Positions 8,323-17,726 are shown, counted from the first letter of the stretch. The stretch: DNA of 64,000 nucleotides from SB25 sp029560875 (GCA_035388225.1 DAOOPM010000001.1:1-64000), one strand, 5' to 3'. The notes: generated from the sequence alone by a model not told the origin. A program made the numbers and translations.

Positions 8323-8352
8323 CAAAGTAAATAAAATGTTTAGTTCTGTCAA
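8323..8352 (-). promoter_or_regulatory. -33/-7 promoter for the cysteine-repeat lipoprotein
   Basis: On the minus strand TTG (8352-8350) precedes TTACTTTG (8330-8323; seven of eight positions of TAnnTTTG) by 19 bp. Transcription would start near 8316, about 28 nt before the ATG at 8287. This gives the gene a start independent of the TonB receptor. Confidence 0.5.
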
Positions 8353-8385
8353 AACTGATTTTTATCAAAATATGAAAATGTTTTC

Positions 8386-10407
8386 CTACAAGTCAATTTT
8401 TAAAACCAATCCTGCTCCCAGCCATCTGCCAGGTTGCTGAGCATTGGCAATATCAACGTATTTTTTATCGAAAATATTCGATGCATCAACAAAAATTTTA
8501 ACCATATTCCGCTCAAAAGTTAACCTTGCATCAAATAACCAGAACGATGGATAATCAACCTTTATGCTTGATGCATTGGAGTACTGTCCATTCCTATCCT
8601 GATACCTCGCACTCCAGCTAAAACTAAACATATTGGTAACTTTATGGCTAAAGTTTACTGAGAGATTATGCTTTAGGAAATCTAAAACATAGTAGGAATC
8701 CAAATCTCCTCCAACAGTATCGGAAGTCACATAAGAGTAGTTTATAGATATAGTTTTAACTAAAGGGGTTAGTTCCTCAAGGTTAAAACGAGCCGAGAAA
8801 TCAGCACCATAAGTGCTCAAATCGGTATAGTTAACTGTACGCCATTTAGTATCTGTTGCGCCTTTTACCCAGTCGATAATATCTTCACCTTTACGGTAAA
8901 ATGCTGCTATCTGAGCAGAAATTAATTTACTATTATACTTTGTTCCAAACTCATAGGTTGTAGCAAACTCCGGATTTAGATTTGGATTGCCTATATTGGT
9001 TGCTCCCTCATAGTATAAATCGGTATAAGTTGGAGTACGGAATGTCCTATTAACAGATGAAAAGAACCTGAGATTTTGGTTAAGCAAGTATGAAATATCA
9101 CCTCCCCAAGTCCAAATACTATTAAACTTATTATTATAAGAATACTGAATGCCCCCTGCAACAATAAAATCTCCCAAATAAAGAGTTTCCGACAAAAAAG
9201 CGTTTAGCATATTTCGACTTCCACCTTTGTAGTAGAATATGCTATCCTCACCCCAAACCGCTATTGGATTAACAAGCGAATCGCCAAGTTTATTGCTTAA
9301 AATTTCTTCCCTTCGCAGCTCTACACCAAGCACCGTTTTGCTATCCTTATTAGCAAACTGGAATGTTGGTTTTACACCATAAACATCAGTTTTGTGATAA
9401 TTATGGCCGGTGTACCATACGGCAGGATTATCCCTAAATAGTTCAAATCTATCAAGGTGTGTTCTGTAGTAAGCATCAAATCCAATATTAATCTGGTTTA
9501 TCTCCTTTTGATATTTTAAACCGCCAAGTAACGATTTAGTAGCCTCGTACTGATTAGGATACTTGGCCGTGTAAAAACTATTGGAGCCAAACCCTTTGTC
9601 CTGATAACCCGAAAATAAAGAGAATTGGCCTACCCTAGACTTTAAAGTTGAGTGTAGGTAAATATTGGTACTTGCAAAGTCGGTATTCTGAATATACCCA
9701 TCGGATTTATCGTATGAGGTTGCAATGAATGTTCGGAACTGCTTTGTTCCAAAATTGCTACTGAGGCTGGTTTTAAATAGACCATAATTGCCAGCAAAAG
9801 TAGATTGCTGAATATTGTTTTGATTTTCGGGCTCAGTGATAATGTTGATTGCTCCTGCAAATGCACCTTGGCCGAACTCGCGAGCTCCTGGACCTTGAAG
9901 AATTTCAATTCGTTGAATTGACTCAATGCTGATTGGAATATTCATACTGTGGTGCCCTGTTTGCGGGTCACTGATGTTTACTCCATTTAAAAGAACTAAT
10001 GTTTGGTCGAAAGTACCTCCGCGGAAATTAATATCGGCCTGAACACCGTGGCCTCCGCGCTGCCTGATATCAACCGATGCCACACGTTCCAGTATCTCCT
10101 GTAACGATGTGGCCTGCTGCGTCCCCAACTCATCGCGCGATACAACTCTTACTACCCTAGTAAGCTCTGAGTAGGTAGACGCTTTGCGGTTAGCGTTTAT
10201 TACAACCTCATTGATGTCCACATTTTTACTTATCGACACAGTGTCACTCTGTCCGAACGTAGCCATTGGCATAGCCAAAAGATTGTAGGTTAAAGGCAAA
10301 ACACCAATTAGCACAACCTTTTTAATACTGCTAAAAACGCTGTAATTCTTGTTCGACCATTTTCTGAAATAGCCGAACTGCTCATTAACTAAATACTTTT
10401 TGTTCAT
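8386..10407 (-). CDS. TonB-dependent outer-membrane receptor, BtuB-like
   Basis: The 673-residue protein has a plug domain (about residues 60-190) with the canonical INFRGG, LNGVNISDPQTG and ILQGPGAREFGQGAFAGAINI segments, then a beta-barrel ending in a C-terminal hydrophobic/aromatic strand. It belongs to the cobalamin/siderophore/metal receptor type (COG4206-like). The substrate is not proven, and no cobalamin riboswitch or btuFCD genes are visible nearby. The N-terminus is unusually long: about 27 charged and aromatic residues (including FRKWSNKNYSVFSSIKK) precede the hydrophobic signal core. The cysteine-rich lipoprotein downstream hints at metal handling. Confidence 0.85.
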   Translation of the reverse strand: MNKKYLVNEQFGYFRKWSNKNYSVFSSIKKVVLIGVLPLTYNLLAMPMATFGQSDTVSISKNVDINEVVINANRKASTYSELTRVVRVVSRDELGTQQATSLQEILERVASVDIRQRGGHGVQADINFRGGTFDQTLVLLNGVNISDPQTGHHSMNIPISIESIQRIEILQGPGAREFGQGAFAGAINIITEPENQNNIQQSTFAGNYGLFKTSLSSNFGTKQFRTFIATSYDKSDGYIQNTDFASTNIYLHSTLKSRVGQFSLFSGYQDKGFGSNSFYTAKYPNQYEATKSLLGGLKYQKEINQINIGFDAYYRTHLDRFELFRDNPAVWYTGHNYHKTDVYGVKPTFQFANKDSKTVLGVELRREEILSNKLGDSLVNPIAVWGEDSIFYYKGGSRNMLNAFLSETLYLGDFIVAGGIQYSYNNKFNSIWTWGGDISYLLNQNLRFFSSVNRTFRTPTYTDLYYEGATNIGNPNLNPEFATTYEFGTKYNSKLISAQIAAFYRKGEDIIDWVKGATDTKWRTVNYTDLSTYGADFSARFNLEELTPLVKTISINYSYVTSDTVGGDLDSYYVLDFLKHNLSVNFSHKVTNMFSFSWSARYQDRNGQYSNASSIKVDYPSFWLFDARLTFERNMVKIFVDASNIFDKKYVDIANAQQPGRWLGAGLVLKIDL

Positions 10408-10454
10408 TTTAAATGATTTAAGTTATTAAACAAATTTGCCAAAATATTGGCGGT

Positions 10455-10462
10455 CAAAATTA
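10455..10462 (-). promoter_or_regulatory. -7 box for the TonB receptor gene
   Basis: TAATTTTG on the minus strand is an exact TAnnTTTG match. It would start transcription near 10448, giving a leader of about 40 nt to the ATG at 10407. No -33 TTG is correctly spaced. Confidence 0.45.
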
Positions 10463-10563
10463 CCCTATTTCAACCGATTCATTAGGATTTATTTTGATGC
10501 TGATAAACATAAACGACAAAAGGAGCGGATGCTCCTCTTAAGTTGTTCAATGATAACCTGTCT

Positions 10564-10621
10564 CCCTGAACTTGTTTCAGGGTCTTCCTTTATTCAGAGG
10601 GATGCTGAACAAGTTCAGCAT
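10564..10621. repeat. REP-like pair of palindromes
   Basis: Two related palindromes sit between galE and the TonB receptor gene. CCCTGAA/TTCAGGG with loop CTTGT is at 10564-10582, and the perfect ATGCTGAAC-AA-GTTCAGCAT is at 10602-10621. The arrangement resembles dispersed REP-like elements I recall from Bacteroidota genomes. Being just after galE, it may also help end that transcript. Confidence 0.6.
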
Positions 10622-10647
10622 GACGGGATCTCTTATAAAATCACGGA

Positions 10648-11670
10648 TTAAATCCCTCGAACCTTCTTTTCCCAGTTCCAAGCGGTTAATAAAGCATCTT
10701 CCAGGGTACTTTTAACTTTCCAACCCAATTCACTTTCAGCCAATGAAGTGTCAGCCCAAACCTTATCAGGGTCTCCTGCTCTACGTCCAACAATCTCGTA
10801 GTTTAACTTCACTCCCGAAACTCTCTCGAACGCCTTAACAATCTCCAGCACTGTTACGCCTTTTCCCGCACCAACATTGAAAACTTCGAAGTTACTTTTG
10901 TTAGAACCCTTAAAAAGTCTATCTAGTGCTAAAACATGCGCTTTGGCTAAATCCATCACGTGGAAATAATCACGAATGGCTGTTCCATCGGACGAATCGT
11001 AGTCATCTCCAAATATCTGAAGTTTTGGACGTATGCCAGCAGCAGTTTGTGTAATAAATGGTACTAAGTTATCGGGCTTGCCTAGAGGCAACTCACCAAT
11101 CTCTGTGGAAGGATGCGCTCCAATCGGATTAAAATACCGCAAAGCTATTGCTGAAATATTGGTGTTAGCCAAAACTGCATCCTTAATAATATCCTCTCCA
11201 ATCTTTTTCGTATTACCGTAGGGAGATAACGCAGGTTTAAGTGGTGTCAACTCGGTAACAGGTAAGATATCGGGTTGACCATAAACCATACATGAACTTG
11301 AAAACACAAAATGCTTACCACCAAACTCCCTTAACAATGACAATAAATTTATAATAGAGAGTGTATTGTTTTTGTAATAAGACAGTGGTTTTTCAACGCT
11401 CTCGCCTACAGCCTTTAACGCTGCAAAATGGACAATTCCTTCAATATCATTATGCTTTTTGAATAACTCCAGCATTTGGGTGTAATCTGAACAATCTGCC
11501 TCAATCAATACTGGTCTCCGACCAACAATACGCTCAATACCATCAATTGATTTTGGATTAGAATTGGAGAAATTATCAACAATCACAACCTCGTAGTCAG
11601 AATTCATCAACTCTAAAACTGTATGCGAACCTATATACCCAGCGCCACCTGTAACAAGAATTTTATGCAT
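10648..11670 (-). CDS. galE: UDP-glucose 4-epimerase
   Basis: This cytoplasmic short-chain dehydrogenase/reductase family enzyme interconverts UDP-glucose and UDP-galactose using bound NAD+. Its 340 residues match the family. The NAD-binding TGGAGYIGSH lies at the N-terminus, the catalytic Ser is in VFSSSCMVYG, and the YxxxK pair is in SPYGNTKK. The C-terminal GAGKGVTVLE segment is typical of GalE. It is the last gene of the leftward nucleotide-sugar block, but a 216-bp gap with an inverted repeat separates it from rfbB, so it may have its own promoter. Confidence 0.95.
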   Translation of the reverse strand: MHKILVTGGAGYIGSHTVLELMNSDYEVVIVDNFSNSNPKSIDGIERIVGRRPVLIEADCSDYTQMLELFKKHNDIEGIVHFAALKAVGESVEKPLSYYKNNTLSIINLLSLLREFGGKHFVFSSSCMVYGQPDILPVTELTPLKPALSPYGNTKKIGEDIIKDAVLANTNISAIALRYFNPIGAHPSTEIGELPLGKPDNLVPFITQTAAGIRPKLQIFGDDYDSSDGTAIRDYFHVMDLAKAHVLALDRLFKGSNKSNFEVFNVGAGKGVTVLEIVKAFERVSGVKLNYEIVGRRAGDPDKVWADTSLAESELGWKVKSTLEDALLTAWNWEKKVRGI

Positions 11671-11733
11671 TGTTGATTAAATTTCCAATAAATTCTATCA
11701 TGCCGTTTATTTAATTAAGCGAGAAAACAATAC

Positions 11734-11773
11734 TTTCAAAAGTATGACACCAGTGGTAGTTATACTTTTGAAA
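11734..11773. promoter_or_regulatory. Perfect 12-bp inverted repeat between rfbB and galE
   Basis: TTTCAAAAGTAT (11734-11745) and ATACTTTTGAAA (11762-11773) are exact reverse complements separated by 16 bp, which itself contains ACCA-G-TGGT. It lies about 115 bp after the rfbB stop and 64 bp before galE in the transcribed direction. It could be a terminator without a strong T-run or an operator for galE. Nothing else is recognised in the 216-bp gap. Confidence 0.5.
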
Positions 11774-11886
11774 ATATTAATCTTACAAAACCGAGTTAGA
11801 TATAAATCTGTCACTAAAAATAAATTACTAATAGTGTATTAACAAAATTATTATATACTTCAAGAAAGAGAGGATTTGGTCAAGAA

Positions 11887-12939
11887 TTATCTATTCCTAT
11901 ACATTTCGACATAGTAATTTTGGTAATTGCCACTTGTAACATGATTTAACCAGTCCTCATTTTGAATATACCAATCGATAGTTAACTCTATTCCCTCCTC
12001 AAACTGAAGCGAAGGCTTCCAACCTAACTCATTCATTATTTTGGTGGCATCTATGGCATATCTTAAATCGTGACCAGCTCTATCAGTAACATAAGTAATT
12101 AGTTTTTCGGAAGTACCAAACGCCCTTCCTAATTTCTTATCCATCACCTTACAAATCACTTTTATTAATTCAATGTTTTTCCATTCGTTAAATCCACCAA
12201 TATTGTAAGTTTCACCGACCTTACCACTATGAAAAACCTTATCGATTGCATTAGCATGGTCAATTACATAAAGCCAATCCCTTACATTCTCACCCTTGCC
12301 GTAAACCGGAAGTGGTTTATTGTTTCTAATATTATTGATAAAAAGAGGAATAAGTTTCTCGGGGAATTGATTGGGGCCATAATTGTTAGAACAATTTGTA
12401 ATAACAAATGGCAGTTTAAAAGTATTACCATAGGCTCTTACAAAGTGATCGCTACTTGCTTTTGAAGCAGAGTAGGGAGACTGTGGGCTATAAGGTGTTG
12501 TTTCATAAAAAAAACCTTCATTTTCTAACGATCCATAAACTTCATCAGTGGATACATGGTAAAATAATTTACCATCCATATTACCCTTCCAACTTTCCTT
12601 TGCAGCTTGAAGCAATGCCAAGGTTCCCATTACATTTGTTTGAGCAAAAGCAAAAGGATCGGTAATTGAGCGATCAACGTGCGATTCAGCTGCTAAATGG
12701 ATTACTCCATCAATATTATTTTCAGAAAAAATTGTTAATAATTGAGAATAATCGCAAATATCAGCCTTTATAAACTTATAATTCGGAGCATTTTCAATAT
12801 CAGTCAAATTCTCTAAATTACCTGCATAGGTTAATTTATCAAGATTTATAATTTTATAGTTGGGGTATTTCTTCACAAAAAGTCTCACTACGTGAGAACC
12901 TATAAAACCTGCACCTCCGGTAATAAGTATGTTTTTCAT
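11887..12939 (-). CDS. rfbB: dTDP-glucose 4,6-dehydratase
   Basis: The enzyme converts dTDP-glucose to dTDP-4-keto-6-deoxy-glucose, the branch point for rhamnose, fucosamine-type and other deoxysugars. The 350-residue protein has the NAD motif TGGAGFIGSH, the STDEVYG segment with the catalytic Asp-Glu pair, YSASKASSDH with the Tyr/Lys pair, and NYGPNQFPEKLIP. The frame runs to 13032, but the ATG at 12939 gives the standard N-terminus MKNILITGG and overlaps the rfbA stop as TAATG. The genes for the next steps (rfbC, rfbD) are absent from this window. Confidence 0.96.
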   Translation of the reverse strand: MKNILITGGAGFIGSHVVRLFVKKYPNYKIINLDKLTYAGNLENLTDIENAPNYKFIKADICDYSQLLTIFSENNIDGVIHLAAESHVDRSITDPFAFAQTNVMGTLALLQAAKESWKGNMDGKLFYHVSTDEVYGSLENEGFFYETTPYSPQSPYSASKASSDHFVRAYGNTFKLPFVITNCSNNYGPNQFPEKLIPLFINNIRNNKPLPVYGKGENVRDWLYVIDHANAIDKVFHSGKVGETYNIGGFNEWKNIELIKVICKVMDKKLGRAFGTSEKLITYVTDRAGHDLRYAIDATKIMNELGWKPSLQFEEGIELTIDWYIQNEDWLNHVTSGNYQNYYVEMYRNR

Positions 12940-13817
12940 TATTTTGTATTTGCTAATTTGATTAAATACTGTCCATATTGATTCTTCTCCATTGGCTTTG
13001 CGACCTCGAGCATTTTTTCTTTTGTTAGCCAACCTTTCTCAAATCCAATCTCCTCCAAACAAGCAATCTTTAGTCCTTGCCTATGCTCAATAGTTTCCAC
13101 AAAATTACTTGCTTCAATTAACGAATCGTGTGTGCCAGTATCAAGCCAGGCGAAACCTCGACCCATCAATTCAACACCAAGTTGATCGTTTTTAAGGTAG
13201 ACCTGATTAACGGTTGTAATTTCTAACTCGCCCCTAGCCGAAGGCTTAATAGCTTTGGCGATACGAACAACATCATTGGTGTAAAAATAAAGTCCTACTA
13301 CGGCATAGTTCGATTTTGGCTGTTTAGGCTTTTCTTCGATAGAAACAACATTACCTACTGAATCGAACTCAGCAACACCGTAACGCTCAGGATCGTTAAC
13401 ATAATAGCCAAAAACGGTAGCCTTTCTATTTACTTCAACGTTACTCTTTGCTCTCTTCAAGAGTTCAGAAAAACCATGCCCGTAAAATATATTATCGCCC
13501 AAAACCATGCAGACATCATTATCCCCAATAAATTTCTCTCCAATAATGAATGCTTGCGCCAACCCTTCTGGCTTTGGTTGCTCTGCATAGGAAAAAAATA
13601 CACCAAAATCAGAACCATCGCCTAGCAACCTTTTAAAATGGGGTAAGTCCTCGGGTGTTGATATTATCAAAATATCCCGAATACCTGCTAGCATTAAAAC
13701 GGATATAGGATAATATATCATTGGTTTGTCATAGATAGGAAGCATCTGTTTGGAAACTCCTTTTGTAATTGGATACAGACGTGTTCCTGCTCCTCCTGCA
13801 AGTACTATCCCTTTCAT
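12939..13817 (-). CDS. rfbA: Glucose-1-phosphate thymidylyltransferase
   Basis: This 292-residue enzyme makes dTDP-glucose from dTTP and glucose 1-phosphate, feeding rfbB directly downstream. The N-terminal nucleotidyltransferase signature GGAGTRLYPITKGVSKQM is intact, as are the LGDNIFYG and VVGLYFYTND segments and the EITTVNQVYL region near 195-205. Length and motifs are typical of the RmlA family, including its C-terminal extension (EKNQYGQYLIK). It is translationally coupled to rfbB by a TAATG overlap. A gap of 97 bp, with no clear promoter, separates it from the epimerase gene upstream. Confidence 0.96.
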   Translation of the reverse strand: MKGIVLAGGAGTRLYPITKGVSKQMLPIYDKPMIYYPISVLMLAGIRDILIISTPEDLPHFKRLLGDGSDFGVFFSYAEQPKPEGLAQAFIIGEKFIGDNDVCMVLGDNIFYGHGFSELLKRAKSNVEVNRKATVFGYYVNDPERYGVAEFDSVGNVVSIEEKPKQPKSNYAVVGLYFYTNDVVRIAKAIKPSARGELEITTVNQVYLKNDQLGVELMGRGFAWLDTGTHDSLIEASNFVETIEHRQGLKIACLEEIGFEKGWLTKEKMLEVAKPMEKNQYGQYLIKLANTK

Positions 13818-13914
13818 CTTGATAAGTTTTAATTTTTAAGGTTTAATGGAACACCCATTTGGGTAAATTTATTACTAGTGTTTTTTTGCTTTTCAAAACA
13901 TGGGTGCTTCATAA

Positions 13915-14973
13915 TTATCTGCTTAGATAAAAGTCTTTATACCATTCAATAAACTGATTTATACCATACTGAATGGTTGTTTGTGGTTTATATCCTAAAT
14001 TCTCAACTAAATCATCAACATCTGCCCAAGTTGCAGGAACATCTCCAGCCTGTAAGGGTAAAAAATTTTTAATGGCTTTTTTACCTAATGCGTTCTCTAT
14101 AGCCTCTATAAAATCTAATAGTTTCACAGGAGAACTATTCCCAATATTATAGATCTTGTATGGAGCAACCGATGTGCCGGGGTTAGGTTCTTTTCCAGAC
14201 CACTTATCATCTTTACGAGCAAGGTTGTCTATAACACGAGTTATCCCCTCCACTATATCATCAACATAAGTAAAATCGCGTTGCATATTACCATTGTTGA
14301 AAACATCAATGGATTTACCCTCGGTTATTGCTTTCGCGAAAATAAAAAGAGCCATATCGGGTCGTCCCCAAGGTCCATATACTGTAAAGAATCGCAAACC
14401 GGTTGTTGGAATACCATATAAGTAACTGTAAGTATGAGCCATAAGCTCGTTACTCTTTTTGCTTGCAGCATAAAGGCTAATTGGGTGGTCAACATTATGA
14501 GTTGTGGAGAAAGGCATATTCTCATTCAAACCATATACACTAGAACTACTGGCGTACACTAGATGTTTTATATTGTTATGCCTACATCCTTCAAGAATAT
14601 TAAGAAACCCATTAATATTACTATCGATATAAGTAAATGGATTTTGAATACTATACCTAACCCCAGCCTGAGCTGCAAGATTGCAAACTTTATCGAATCT
14701 TTCTTCAGTAAAAAGTTTTAGAATAGCATCTCTGTCCTCAAGCTTTAACTGAATAAATTTATAGTTCTTATACTTTGAACTCTGAACAAATTTCCCGTAG
14801 GTAATTTTATCCTTTTCTATTCCTGTATTATGAAGTCGTGAGTATTTTAGATTTATATCGTAATAGTCGTTTATACAATCCAACCCCACAACCTCATCGC
14901 CCCGCTCTATCAACTTTTGAGCAAGATGAAATCCAATAAAGCCAGCAGTTCCTGTTACTAAGATTTTTGCCAT
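13915..14973 (-). CDS. UDP-glucuronate 4-epimerase-like NAD-dependent epimerase
   Basis: This 352-residue short-chain epimerase has an N-terminal TGTAGFIGFH dinucleotide fold, LAAQAGVRYSI, SSSSVYG and YAASKKSNE (Tyr/Lys catalytic pair), RFFTVYGPWGRPDM and RDFTYVDDIV. These segments are those of the UDP-glucuronate 4-epimerases (the LpsL/Cap1J group). It likely converts UDP-glucuronate to UDP-galacturonate. The UDP-glucose dehydrogenase gene 45 bp upstream supplies its substrate, which supports the call. The alternative, a UDP-glucose or UDP-GlcNAc epimerase, fits the motifs less well. Confidence 0.87.
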   Translation of the reverse strand: MAKILVTGTAGFIGFHLAQKLIERGDEVVGLDCINDYYDINLKYSRLHNTGIEKDKITYGKFVQSSKYKNYKFIQLKLEDRDAILKLFTEERFDKVCNLAAQAGVRYSIQNPFTYIDSNINGFLNILEGCRHNNIKHLVYASSSSVYGLNENMPFSTTHNVDHPISLYAASKKSNELMAHTYSYLYGIPTTGLRFFTVYGPWGRPDMALFIFAKAITEGKSIDVFNNGNMQRDFTYVDDIVEGITRVIDNLARKDDKWSGKEPNPGTSVAPYKIYNIGNSSPVKLLDFIEAIENALGKKAIKNFLPLQAGDVPATWADVDDLVENLGYKPQTTIQYGINQFIEWYKDFYLSR

Positions 14974-15018
14974 AGCTAATTAGGATACAATTGTCTCGAT
15001 TTATAGAAATACCAAGGA

Positions 15019-16410
15019 TTAATACGATTTACCAATAGCCTTAACTTTAAATCCTATTTCCATTAATTTTTTATGATCAAGTATATTCCGACCATCAAAA
15101 ATGAAAGCAGGTTTCATCATTCCATCATAAATTCTTTTCCAATCGTATGTTTTAAACTCATCCCACTCAGTAATTACGGCAATAGCATGCGCTCCTTTAC
15201 AAGCCTCGTAAGGGTCATTTACAACTTTTAACAACTTGCGATTTTCATCCTTGGATCTTGTACCAAGATAATCCAGATCGTCATACATTTCTTTTTCAGG
15301 CACTTTAGGATCAAAAACATAAACATTTGCCATATCATTCAGAAGATGGTCAGAAACGTAAATGGCCGCGCTCTCGCGTGTATCGTTGGTGTCCTTCTTA
15401 AATGCCCATCCAAGCATTGCTATTTTCTTACCCGACACCGTATTGAAAAGTGTTTGAATAATATTCATTGCAAACCTACGCTTCTGGTAGTCATTAAGAA
15501 TAATAACCTGCTCCCAGTATGCTGCTGCCTCGGGTAAACCAAAGTACTCACACAAGTAAACTAGGTTTAAGATATCTTTTTGAAAACAAGAACCTCCAAA
15601 ACCGACGGATGATTTCAAGAATTTCGAACCAATTCTACTATCAGAACCTATTGCATAGGCAACCTCATCTACATCGGCACCGGTAACCTCACAAAGAGCA
15701 GAAATGCTATTGATTGATGATATTCTCTGTGCAAGAAATGCGTTTGCAGTTAACTTTGATAATTCCGATGACCATAGGCGGGTTTGAATGATTCGCTCCC
15801 TAGCAACCCAACTAGCATAAACAGACGTTAATGCCTCTATTGCGGCTAAGCCTTCTGGAGTTTGATCTCCTCCAATAAGAACTCTATCTGGCTGCATAAG
15901 ATCTTGAATAGCAGTTCCCTCTGCAAGAAACTCGGGATTCGATAGCACCTGAAACTTTATGCCATTACCTGTTTCTGAAAGTATTGTTTTAACCGCTTGA
16001 GCAGTTCTAACGGGTAATGTTGATTTTTCGACAACAATTTTATCGGTAGTTGAAAGTTGGGCAATTTGCCTTGCGCACAATTCTACGAAACGCAAATCGG
16101 CAGCACGGCCTTTACCAACCCCAAATGTTTTTGTAGGAGTATTAACGCTAATAAATATCATATCAGCCTCTTTGATACCGGTTTCAATGTCGGTATTAAA
16201 GAAAAGGTTTCTGCCTCTTGCTTGTTTAACTACGTCAAGTAATCCGGGTTCATAGATTGGTAAATCGTCAGTATTCCAGGCGGCAATTCTATCGGAATTT
16301 ATATCAACAACATTTACCTTGATATTAGGATTTTTAAGGGCTATTACAGCCATTGTAGGTCCACCTACGTAACCAGCGCCAATACAGCAGATATTTTTAA
16401 CTTGCAACAT
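15019..16410 (-). CDS. ugd: UDP-glucose 6-dehydrogenase, animal/plant-like type
   Basis: This enzyme oxidises UDP-glucose twice to UDP-glucuronate using NAD+. At 463 residues it is longer than the common bacterial Ugd, and its N-terminus (GAGYVGGPTMAVIA) and FISVNTPTKTFGVGKG segment match the UGDH type known from animals and plants and from some bacteria. The catalytic cysteine is in GFGGSCFQKD (Cys275), and GWAFKKDTNDTRES marks the C-terminal UDP-binding domain. It sits 23 bp after the neighbouring dehydrogenase gene and just before the UDP-glucuronate epimerase gene, forming a two-step path from UDP-glucose to UDP-galacturonate. Confidence 0.93.
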   Translation of the reverse strand: MLQVKNICCIGAGYVGGPTMAVIALKNPNIKVNVVDINSDRIAAWNTDDLPIYEPGLLDVVKQARGRNLFFNTDIETGIKEADMIFISVNTPTKTFGVGKGRAADLRFVELCARQIAQLSTTDKIVVEKSTLPVRTAQAVKTILSETGNGIKFQVLSNPEFLAEGTAIQDLMQPDRVLIGGDQTPEGLAAIEALTSVYASWVARERIIQTRLWSSELSKLTANAFLAQRISSINSISALCEVTGADVDEVAYAIGSDSRIGSKFLKSSVGFGGSCFQKDILNLVYLCEYFGLPEAAAYWEQVIILNDYQKRRFAMNIIQTLFNTVSGKKIAMLGWAFKKDTNDTRESAAIYVSDHLLNDMANVYVFDPKVPEKEMYDDLDYLGTRSKDENRKLLKVVNDPYEACKGAHAIAVITEWDEFKTYDWKRIYDGMMKPAFIFDGRNILDHKKLMEIGFKVKAIGKSY

Positions 16411-16433
16411 AAAAAATCAATTAAAATTAAAAA

Positions 16434-17726
16434 TTATAAACTCCAATAGGTTAATTCACTAATTCTAGAACGAAACACACCCTTTACATCCACAAAAACG
16501 CATCGTTCACTCGCATATTGCTTAAACCACGATTCTGTTAAATTTAAATATTGATAATGACTCACTGCCACAATAATTGCATCGTACATTCCTGTTTGTT
16601 CGTTTGCCATATCAAAACCATACTCCTCCTTAACCTCGTGAGCATCTGCAAAAGCATCAACAACATCAATTTTATCAATTCCAAAAGATTTTAACTCATT
16701 ATAGATGTCTACCACCTTGGAATTTCGGATATCACTAACATTCTCCTTGAATGTAACACCCATGATAAGCACGCGAGCATCCTTAGGGTTCTTGTCTGCT
16801 GTAATTATTTTTTTTACAGTTTGCTTGGCCACATAACCACCCATTGAGTCGTTAATAAATCGCCCAGCACTTATTATTTGGGGATGATACCCTACCTCTT
16901 TAGCCTTATATACAAGATAGTATGGATCAACACCTATGCAATGTCCGCCTACTAAACCTGGGAAAAATCTAAGAAAATTCCATTTTGTGCCGGCAGCCTC
17001 CAAAACCTCAAAGGTATTTATTCCCATACGGTTAAATATTATTGAGAGTTCATTCATGAAAGCGATATTGATATCGCGCTGAGTATTCTCAATGATTTTA
17101 GCAGCCTCTGCAACTTTTATAGAACTAGCACGATGAATGCCTGCTTTTATAATTAATTCGTAAGTTTTAGCAATCTCTTCCGACGATTCGGCATCACAAC
17201 CGGATGTAACCTTCTTGATAGTTGTTAAAGTATGCTCCTTGTCGCCAGGATTGATTCTCTCAGGAGAAAAACCAACCTTAAAATCAGTAATATATTTTAG
17301 CCCAGATAACTCTTCCAACAATGGTACACAATCCTCCTCTGTGCATCCAGGGTATACGGTTGATTCATAAACCACATAATCACCTTTTTTTAAAACTTGG
17401 CCAACCGTTCGTGTTGCAGCAAGCAAGGGCTTTAAATCAGGTAAATTGTGCTCATCAATTGGTGTAGGAACTGCAACAACATAGAATTTTGCCTTTCTGA
17501 TATCGTCTAGATTTGCTGTGTACTCAATATCACACCCAGCAAATGCATCAGAATCGAGTTCACGGCTCGGGTCAATACCCTTTTTCATTAATTCAACCCT
17601 ATCGGGTTTAATGTCGAAACCTATTACGGATAATTTTCTAGCAAACTCAAGGGCAATTGGAAGTCCTACGTATCCAAGCCCAATTACAGCCAGTTTCTCT
17701 TTCTTTGCTAACAGTTCCTGATACAT
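16434..17726 (-). CDS. UDP-N-acetylhexosamine 6-dehydrogenase (WbpA/TviB type)
   Basis: This 430-residue nucleotide-sugar dehydrogenase has the dinucleotide motif GLGYVGLPIA, the segment SPERINPGD and the catalytic cysteine in GGHCIGVDPYYL (Cys263). These features belong to the WbpA/WbpO/TviB group, which oxidises UDP-GlcNAc or UDP-GalNAc to the uronic acid, rather than to Ugd. Genes of the WbpB, WbpD and WbpE types directly upstream make UDP-GlcNAc 6-dehydrogenase the best reading, because that pathway starts from UDP-GlcNAcA. It starts 11 bp after the oxidoreductase gene and ends 23 bp before ugd. Confidence 0.88.
   Translation of the reverse strand: MYQELLAKKEKLAVIGLGYVGLPIALEFARKLSVIGFDIKPDRVELMKKGIDPSRELDSDAFAGCDIEYTANLDDIRKAKFYVVAVPTPIDEHNLPDLKPLLAATRTVGQVLKKGDYVVYESTVYPGCTEEDCVPLLEELSGLKYITDFKVGFSPERINPGDKEHTLTTIKKVTSGCDAESSEEIAKTYELIIKAGIHRASSIKVAEAAKIIENTQRDINIAFMNELSIIFNRMGINTFEVLEAAGTKWNFLRFFPGLVGGHCIGVDPYYLVYKAKEVGYHPQIISAGRFINDSMGGYVAKQTVKKIITADKNPKDARVLIMGVTFKENVSDIRNSKVVDIYNELKSFGIDKIDVVDAFADAHEVKEEYGFDMANEQTGMYDAIIVAVSHYQYLNLTESWFKQYASERCVFVDVKGVFRSRISELTYWSL

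Noticed and set aside
10408..10647. Cobalamin riboswitch upstream of the BtuB-like gene
   Set aside because: No B12-box-like core was seen on the minus strand in this 240-bp region; only a -7 box and palindromes are present.
10436..10651. Open frame of 71 residues on the plus strand between the TonB receptor and galE
   Set aside because: It is made from the palindromic repeat units and has no signal, domain or start context; it is a by-product of the REP-like element.
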